Shown in pieces: positions 58,846-64,000 of a stretch of DNA of 64,000 bases. The translations under genes were made by a program, and so were the position numbers. A model generated the notes under the pieces. It was not told the DNA's origin. It searched no databases and worked only from the letters and a program-made list of their open reading frames with translations. The DNA comes from Exiguobacterium sp. BMC-KP (lineage in GTDB: Bacteria; Bacillota; Bacilli; Exiguobacteriales; Exiguobacteriaceae), in assembly GCF_001275385.1 (NCBI RefSeq), contig NZ_LGIW01000015.1, positions 868,001 through 932,000 on the forward strand, written 5' to 3'. Positions within the stretch are counted from its first letter, which is position 1, and each line of letters begins with the position of its first letter.

Positions 58846-59504
58846 CGCAACTTGACCCAATTTCCTTCGGATATCACGTCCACGTTCGAACCAATGACAC
58901 GGATCGCCGTCGCGTCATCGATTGCGTACGCTGGATTCGTCAGCGTCTTTGCCCACTCTTTTGCTGTTTGCATGTGATTATCCGGTAACTGCGGGTGATC
59001 GAGATGCGGGAAAATCGAAAAATCGACGAGGCCGAGTGTTGCGTCTGATTGCTCCGGCGTCTTCTGCCATCCGACGAAATACGTTCCGATTCGTGGCGTA
59101 AGTACCATGCTACCGGCACTCATCCCGAGATAAACACCGGTCAGTTCAGGCAACATTCGATCAAATCCAGATTCGACGAACCAGTGATGCAAAAACAAAG
59201 GGTCCCCACCATTGACGAGGATGACGTCCGCTTTCTCGACAGCAGGTCGCCATGTTTCTTCCGCAAGCGCTGGTATGGCTGACAGTTCCAGTAATCCAAC
59301 CGATTTCCAATCTAAACCGACCATCGGTGCCTCATCCTTACCTTGAATAAAGTTGGTAGCAAGTTCTACTCCGTTCGGTAACGCGTATGACGCCGTTGTA
59401 ATTGCAACGGCGTGACATGCTTCAATCGGTTTTCCAAGCATCTCGAGTAACCCTTGATGAATCGATTCATTTTGTACTCCACCAGAAGTTAATAAGTACT
59501 TCAT
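58842..59504 (-). CDS. Peptidase S51 (peptidase E)-like protein
   Basis: 220 residues from ATG 59504 (GGAGG upstream). LLTSGGVQNESI, VILVNGGDPLFL, nucleophile LGMSAGSM, and FPHLDHPQ. Second S51 protein of the window, distinct from that at 51956. Co-translated with the histidine phosphatase. Confidence 0.87.
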   Translation of the reverse strand: MKYLLTSGGVQNESIHQGLLEMLGKPIEACHAVAITTASYALPNGVELATNFIQGKDEAPMVGLDWKSVGLLELSAIPALAEETWRPAVEKADVILVNGGDPLFLHHWFVESGFDRMLPELTGVYLGMSAGSMVLTPRIGTYFVGWQKTPEQSDATLGLVDFSIFPHLDHPQLPDNHMQTAKEWAKTLTNPAYAIDDATAIRVIGSNVDVISEGNWVKLR

Positions 59505-59594
59505 CTTAACGCCTCCTCTACTTTGATTCAGTTTACAATATTTGTGCGTTTCTGGTATCCTTACTTTTATTCCCACTAAAATAGGAGGAATCGT

Positions 59595-60314
59595 ATGTCT
59601 TTTGATTTCATGACGTTACCTGAAACGACGTTACACTATCGTTTACTTCTTGGAGATCCTGCTCAACCAACTTTTATTTTTGAGAACGGATATGGTCAAG
59701 ATCTTTCAACTTGGCATCCAATCCTAGATCAGATTGAGGCACTTGGTACGATTTTGATGTACGACCGTACGAACACCGGCGGCAGTAAGCCGCACGACTC
59801 TGAGACAAGTCAACAGAGCGTGAATCGTCTTCATCGGTTGATTTGCACATTATCGCTTAAACCACCATTTATACTTGTTGGTCACTCCTATGGTGGTACG
59901 TTAATTCGACAATTTGCATCGCAGTACCCAAATGAAGTAAGTGGACTATTGCTTATCGATGCAACACCAGAGTCTTATATCCAACGCTTCTTACCAGTGA
60001 TGCCAAAATCGTTCCAATCCAAGTATCAAAATCAATTTACGCTCGAGTGTTCATACGTCGATTTCAAAGAAAGTATTGAGTCGACAAATACAGATGTCAC
60101 TTATGCGTTTCCTCTCATCGTTCTATCTGCTGATAAAAAAGAGCATTACTTTCGCGAAGCGCAACTATTGTGGCATGAGTTGCAACGAAAGACTGCTAGA
60201 CAGTCACTTCGAGGATCATTTATTAGTGTTTCTGATAGTGGTCACTTCATTCATCACGATGTGCCAGATAAAGTCATCCATGCCTTACAATCATTAGTTT
60301 CAGAGTGTTCTTAA
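59595..60314 (+). CDS. Alpha/beta hydrolase
   Basis: 239 residues: GHSYGG nucleophile elbow, LLLIDATPES after it, and catalytic histidine in SGHFIHHDVPDKV. Of the same general style as the hydrolase at 20616. AGGAGG upstream; monocistronic or leading the ABC unit 82 bases downstream. Confidence 0.88.
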   Translation: MSFDFMTLPETTLHYRLLLGDPAQPTFIFENGYGQDLSTWHPILDQIEALGTILMYDRTNTGGSKPHDSETSQQSVNRLHRLICTLSLKPPFILVGHSYGGTLIRQFASQYPNEVSGLLLIDATPESYIQRFLPVMPKSFQSKYQNQFTLECSYVDFKESIESTNTDVTYAFPLIVLSADKKEHYFREAQLLWHELQRKTARQSLRGSFISVSDSGHFIHHDVPDKVIHALQSLVSECS

Positions 60315-60396
60315 CCTTTTTAGTAATCGGAACTTTTTTCCAATTCAATTCGTACATAAAGAGAAGCTTTTATCGACACATCCAAAGGAGGTCCCT

Positions 60397-61104
60397 ATGT
60401 ATTCGATTCCTAGCTATTTCACACTCTACTTAAAAATCATGCTGACGGATAAGATCCCTGTCTTTTGGTCGTTGATTTTTCCATTGATTCTCGCCTTCGT
60501 TTTCGGATCACGACTCGACTTCACGGGTGCTCGTTTTTTATCGTTTCTCGCGCTATTTTGGGGATACATTCTACTATCGATTTATGTCAACAGCATCGGG
60601 CTGCAACTTGCGCGGATGCGGGAGCATGGCTTGATGAAGACGTACATCATGATTTCAGGTAGTAAGATCGGCTGTATTTTAGCGCTCATTCTTGTCCAAC
60701 TCGTCTTTGCAGCGGTCAGCTTGACGGTGTTCACGACGGTTTTGATGCTCGTATTTGGTTTCTTCTCGATCTCAACCTTATTACTCGCATACCTTGTCTT
60801 ATTACTGAGCATTCCGTTCGCCTTTGCGAGCATTGCGTTGACGATGTTACCGGCAAAGATTTCGAGCATGTCGACATTAATCAACATCGTCATGTATCCA
60901 CTGTTCTTGTTCGCGAATAGCCAACCGGATCGCTGGTTCAGTTATTTGAATCCATTTTATGTCATGAAATCACTCGGTCTCGCTGTCTCTGAGAACGTTA
61001 CAGGAGCATCGTTACTTTTATTAACGATCGTACTCGTTGTTTATTTGTTACTTGGTCTATTCTCTGTCAAACGCTTTAATCTCATGTCATTGCTGACCCG
61101 ATAG
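60397..61104 (+). CDS. ABC-2-type permease subunit
   Basis: 235 residues, six TMs and no large loops, as in ABC-2 antibiotic/bacteriocin-type exporters (LARMREHGLMKTYIMISGSK is the coupling helix region). AAAGGAGG upstream. The ATPase follows after 10 bases. Substrate unknown. Confidence 0.87.
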   Translation: MYSIPSYFTLYLKIMLTDKIPVFWSLIFPLILAFVFGSRLDFTGARFLSFLALFWGYILLSIYVNSIGLQLARMREHGLMKTYIMISGSKIGCILALILVQLVFAAVSLTVFTTVLMLVFGFFSISTLLLAYLVLLLSIPFAFASIALTMLPAKISSMSTLINIVMYPLFLFANSQPDRWFSYLNPFYVMKSLGLAVSENVTGASLLLLTIVLVVYLLLGLFSVKRFNLMSLLTR

Positions 61105-61114
61105 GAGGATTCAT

Positions 61115-61819
61115 ATGCATGTTCAACATCTACGCTTCAGTTATCCGAAATCGCCCGACCTCTTACATGACGTTTCTTTTTCACTCGTTCCCGGAAAACT
61201 GAACGTCTTGATTGGCATGAACGGTGCTGGAAAAACGACGCTGTTCGATTGTATGACTGGTGCCTTACCAATCACGTCCGGGGAGCTTGACTTACCTGAT
61301 ATGTCAGACATTCTCTATTTGACACAATTCATCTATTACTCAGATGAATTGAAAGGAAAAGATGTCGCTGTCTTCGTCGGTCGACTCGCCCGTCTGAAAG
61401 AGTATCGCAAGCAAGAAACGTATACGCGACATTTGAAACAGCCACGCGAACTTGACTTGTTCGCACACCTCTGGCAAATGAAAATCGGTAAAATGTCCGC
61501 CGGGGAAAAGAAATGGCTGTTCGTGACACTCTTGACGACGGTGCCACGTTCACTCTACATCTTTGACGAGCCGACGAGTGGCGTTGATCCGGCAACACGA
61601 CTCCATATCATGCGGCGCTTCGACCAGATGACGGCAAATGGACAAACCTGTCTCTTTTCGACGCATCAACTGCATGATTTATTGCATACCGATGCACATG
61701 TCATCTTCCTTCATCAAGGTCGTATCCTGTACGAAGGTGACTTTAAGGATTGGTTGAACCGATTTGAGACGACAGATCCGGACGTTGCCTTTGTCCAAAT
61801 GCTTGAACTGGCAGGATGA
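61115..61819 (+). CDS. ABC exporter ATPase with degenerate signature
   Basis: 234 residues: GMNGAGKTTL (Walker A), YIFDEPTSGVDP (Walker B), STHQLHD (H-loop). The signature reads MSAGEKKWLF where LSGGQ is usual; S and the second G remain, so activity is plausible. Partner of the small ABC-2 permease. Ends in a strong terminator. Confidence 0.88.
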   Translation: MHVQHLRFSYPKSPDLLHDVSFSLVPGKLNVLIGMNGAGKTTLFDCMTGALPITSGELDLPDMSDILYLTQFIYYSDELKGKDVAVFVGRLARLKEYRKQETYTRHLKQPRELDLFAHLWQMKIGKMSAGEKKWLFVTLLTTVPRSLYIFDEPTSGVDPATRLHIMRRFDQMTANGQTCLFSTHQLHDLLHTDAHVIFLHQGRILYEGDFKDWLNRFETTDPDVAFVQMLELAG

Positions 61820-61820
61820 T

Positions 61821-61854
61821 AAAAACCACCTCTTTTTCTGGAGGTGGTTTTTTG
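61821..61854 (+). terminator. Terminator
   Basis: AAAAACCACCTC / GAGGTGGTTTTTT stem right after the ATPase stop. Confidence 0.92.
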
Positions 61855-61924
61855 TAATATTTGAAATACAGGTTTCTTTTAAACATGTACAGGATATACA
61901 CATTATAAGAAAGGAGGTTTCTTT

Positions 61925-62272
61925 ATGAACTTTATATCTGGTCACGCATTTGTTCGCATGATTGATTCAGTCTTTACGGCAGAGATTTGGAATCGGCATA
62001 TCCTGTACATCACTGCAAATTCAGCAGTCGTACAATTGAAAAAGCGATATGCCACCGACATTTCGATTTCATCCACTTCTACAGAACTGCATATCTCGTT
62101 TCTCGTTCATTTACCTACACTTGAAAAACGTGTAGTCATCAAACAGAACAATCAAGAGACGCATCAATTTTTCTTCGATCCTTTTGCTTCGATTGAACAT
62201 GTAACGTCTAGTTTAAAACCATGGTCTAATGTAGGAAGCTTCAACAAGGAGGAAGACGCGTATGCCAACTAG
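61925..62272 (+). CDS. Hypothetical protein
   Basis: 115 residues from ATG 61925 (AAAGGAGG upstream). Predicted mostly beta (WNRHILYITANSAVVQLKKRY, ELHISFLVHLPTLEKRVVIK). No family recognised. Its end overlaps the transposase-like HTH ORF by 11 bases, so the two are a translational pair. Confidence 0.6.
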   Translation: MNFISGHAFVRMIDSVFTAEIWNRHILYITANSAVVQLKKRYATDISISSTSTELHISFLVHLPTLEKRVVIKQNNQETHQFFFDPFASIEHVTSSLKPWSNVGSFNKEEDAYAN

Positions 62273-62480
62273 CACTTTAGAACAACGCATGAATGCCGTC
62301 CTCGATTGTTTGGCAGCCACTAAGGATTATCAACACATCGCCGGACGGCATGATGTATCGTATCAACAATTATATAATTGGGTCCGTCGTTATGAATCTG
62401 GTGGTATTTCCGCCTTGATGGACCGTCGTGGTCGGAAATTACGTAGCGAACGACTTACTTCGACTCAGCATATGCCTTGA
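62262..62480 (+). CDS. Transposase-like helix-turn-helix ORF, probably truncated
   Basis: 72 residues. NAVLDCLAATKDYQHIAGRHDVSYQQLYNWVRRYESGGISALMDRRGRK is the N-terminal helix-turn-helix of IS3/IS150-type OrfA, which normally continues for 40 or more residues and is followed by OrfB. Here it stops after ERLTSTQHMP and overlaps the SRPBCC gene by 26 bases. No terminal repeats or OrfB were seen. GGAGG upstream is intact, so the short DNA-binding protein may still be made. Confidence 0.65.
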   Translation: MPTSTLEQRMNAVLDCLAATKDYQHIAGRHDVSYQQLYNWVRRYESGGISALMDRRGRKLRSERLTSTQHMP

Positions 62481-62865
62481 AACGATCAAGGATCGCCTGC
62501 CAACCCGCTTGTTGCATCTCAGGCGGGTTCATCGTTTCCGCATCAAACGTCTCGACTACCTCTGTTTGTTCTCCATTTCTTGAAAAGTCAATCGACACCT
62601 GACGTCCATCTTCGAGGACATAGACGATTCGCTGATGTGGAACGATCATCTCGTACGTACCAGTGAAATCAAATCCCATGCTGCCATCTTTTGCTTCCAT
62701 ACGGTTCGTGAATTGACCGCCGACCGTCAAATCATTCTCTGACGCTGTCGTATGCCAATCATCTGATGCTGCATTCCAGCGTTTGATGTCTTCTGGTGCA
62801 TTCCACATTTCCCACACCGTCTCGACTGGACGGTCAATTACGGCTTGAATCGTCAGTTTCGTCAT
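62455..62865 (-). CDS. SRPBCC/AHSA1-family protein
   Basis: 136 residues from ATG 62865 (GGAGG 7 bases upstream; two earlier ATGs are too close). IDRPVETVWEMWNAPEDIKRWNAASDDWHTT..GGQFTNRMEAKDGSMGFDFTGTY and WQAILDRFKAYAE are typical of Activator of Hsp90-like SRPBCC proteins, which bind hydrophobic ligands in a cavity. Function unknown. Confidence 0.9.
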   Translation of the reverse strand: MTKLTIQAVIDRPVETVWEMWNAPEDIKRWNAASDDWHTTASENDLTVGGQFTNRMEAKDGSMGFDFTGTYEMIVPHQRIVYVLEDGRQVSIDFSRNGEQTEVVETFDAETMNPPEMQQAGWQAILDRFKAYAESK

Positions 62866-62938
62866 CATCATTCCTCCTTTTAATTGAACTACCCTCTCTT
62901 TTTCGAGGATGCCTATCCAAATTCCTTGTGTCGATTCA

Positions 62939-63169
62939 TTAATTCGGTGGGGACTTTGGACTTTTTGTTTTCCATACTATAAATAAAAGAATCGCTGGAA
63001 TAAGACAAATGATCACGTCTTGAATCGTCGGTAGATGTAACGCTCGACTTGTTAAAAAACGAACGCCTTCAATCGTCCAAACCGTTAATAAGAAGGCTGT
63101 CAACGCTGCGAGTCGCCATCGTCTCGGAATACGGATCCAGTAAGCGAGGAGTCGCTCCGATTTCTTCAT
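62939..63169 (-). CDS. Two-TM hypothetical protein
   Basis: 76 residues from ATG 63169, seven bases after AAGGTGG; ATG 63175 overlaps the upstream stop. TMs about 20-38 and 48-65; basic N-terminus. Co-translated with the beta-helix protein gene. No family recognised. Confidence 0.7.
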   Translation of the reverse strand: MKKSERLLAYWIRIPRRWRLAALTAFLLTVWTIEGVRFLTSRALHLPTIQDVIICLIPAILLFIVWKTKSPKSPPN

Positions 63170-63171
63170 CC

Positions 63172-64000
63172 TCATTCCACCTTTCGAACCGCTTTCAGGA
63201 AGCTTTGTTCCGTTTTATATGAGACATCGCGCCACATGAAACGTTTCGTATCCTTGAACGTATTTTTTTCAAACTGGTTCCCAGAACTCGTCTTGAAGTA
63301 ATGGGCGACACTTAACGAACCGCTGAACGTGTTCCCGATGATTTTGTTGTCACGAACATCGTGCTGGACAAGCAATTGACCACCTTCGAGTCCTTTCGTA
63401 TCGTTCCCTATCAACTGGTTTTGCTCAATCCGAACTCGTTTTGTCCCGCCGCGTTTCGCATCATAGCCGCCAATCGCGATACCGGTGTAAACATTGCGCC
63501 GCAAATCGTTTTGACGAACGATGACATCTTCTGCGTATCGTCCGGCATGTTCACTCGTTACTTCAATTCCGATATCACTCGCTTCGACAAGATTTTTCTC
63601 GATCGTTAAGTCTTTTCCACCATCGACATAGATACCGGCTGCGTTGTATTCCTTGCCGTAAGCAGGATTTCCGTAGCTCGACGTCCGGTAAACTCGATTT
63701 TCCGACACGACTCCCTCACGGACGTAGTCGTCTTTTTTCGATCGCGCGATTCCTTCATACCCGATCAAATCAATCCCGATGTTGTCGTTATCCCGTAAGA
63801 CGTTCTTCGTCACACGGAAATGTTTGACGTTTCCGTTTAAGACGAGGGCTTCGCTGAAACCGAGACGATTCTGCTCAACTCGGTTTCCCGTGACAGTCAA
63901 GTGACGAATCGCTTCCGTTCCATACACAGCAATCCCATGCGCATTCCCATCTGTTACTAACGTCTTGATGTGACGAACTGTATTGTTCTTCAACGTGATA
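63172..64000 (-). CDS. Right-handed beta-helix (NosD-like) protein, 5'-partial
   Basis: The last 275 or so residues of a protein whose start lies past the right edge. Parallel beta-helix repeats of about 22 residues recur: VTGNRVEQNRLG, VTKNVLRDNDNIGIDLIGYEG, IEKNLVEASDIGIEVTSE, VRQNDLRRNVYTGIAIGGYD, IEQNQLIGN, IIGNTFSGS. Such folds are polysaccharide lyases/hydrolases or carbohydrate-binding surface proteins; the catalytic part is not visible. Confidence 0.85.
   Translation of the reverse strand, partial: ITLKNNTVRHIKTLVTDGNAHGIAVYGTEAIRHLTVTGNRVEQNRLGFSEALVLNGNVKHFRVTKNVLRDNDNIGIDLIGYEGIARSKKDDYVREGVVSENRVYRTSSYGNPAYGKEYNAAGIYVDGGKDLTIEKNLVEASDIGIEVTSEHAGRYAEDVIVRQNDLRRNVYTGIAIGGYDAKRGGTKRVRIEQNQLIGNDTKGLEGGQLLVQHDVRDNKIIGNTFSGSLSVAHYFKTSSGNQFEKNTFKDTKRFMWRDVSYKTEQSFLKAVRKVE

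Overview
The window reads as the chromosome of a low-to-mid GC Bacillota (Bacilli), most likely an Exiguobacterium. This is inferred from strong AGGAGG-type ribosome binding sites, frequent TTG and GTG starts, dense operons joined by ATGA overlaps, an amaP-DUF2273-asp23 cluster behind a sigma-B-type promoter, and Bacillus-like regulator/operator pairs (Zur, MhqR, MerR, PadR, TetR). I saw no rRNA, tRNA, CRISPR array, prophage or complete insertion sequence. The gene content is mostly accessory: transport, stress response and small enzyme families.

Layout. 1-4 kb: a decayed pentapeptide-repeat gene, a nucleotidyltransferase pair, a resolvase-like protein without the catalytic serine, and an Ig-like lipoprotein. 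3.4-4.6 kb: a YmcC-like membrane protein divergent from a TetR regulator, with two matching palindromes between them. 4.7-10.8 kb: a six-gene operon of a nickel/peptide-type ABC importer (binding protein, two permeases, two ATPases) plus a MATE exporter; its promoter carries two Zur-like boxes. 10.8-15.2 kb: a soluble PAS chemoreceptor, an SDR, a broken CPCC gene and the asp23 cluster. 15-24 kb: an SDR, a luciferase-like monooxygenase, an orphan ABC ATPase, DUF4256, a diguanylate cyclase, two coupled hydrolases, HAD/GNAT genes, and an ECF sigma factor with a coupled membrane protein. 24-29 kb: an operon led by a serine hydrolase gene broken by a 7-bp duplication, a small K+ channel, a phosphotransferase, a DUF2268 lipoprotein gene with an in-frame stop, and an intact CPCC gene.

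29-41 kb is transport-rich: a YknXYZ/MacAB-type exporter (adaptor, ATPase, permease) followed on the same strand by its response regulator and kinase. Divergent from it lies a second system: a MacB-type ATPase, a two-TM protein with a DUF4129-like domain, and two tandem ~877-residue FtsX-type permeases that are nearly identical at both ends but divergent in the extracellular middle. Two more relatives of the two-TM protein lie at 41.7 and 48.1 kb, with two tiny membrane peptides beside the first.

43-64 kb: two unknown coupled genes; a TetR regulator divergent from an ABC-2 exporter; DUF2200; an MhqR/MhqO-type quinone-stress locus with both operators visible; an Lrp regulator with a nonsense-mutated phosphotransferase and an S51 peptidase; a MerR regulator with two 19-bp-spacer promoters driving an SDR and an aldo/keto reductase; a PadR/DUF4188 pair under a 33-bp palindrome; a second S51 peptidase with a phosphatase; another ABC-2 exporter; a truncated transposase-like HTH ORF; an SRPBCC protein; and a beta-helix protein running off the right edge. 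Five genes look broken by small lesions, which suggests ongoing decay of accessory genes.
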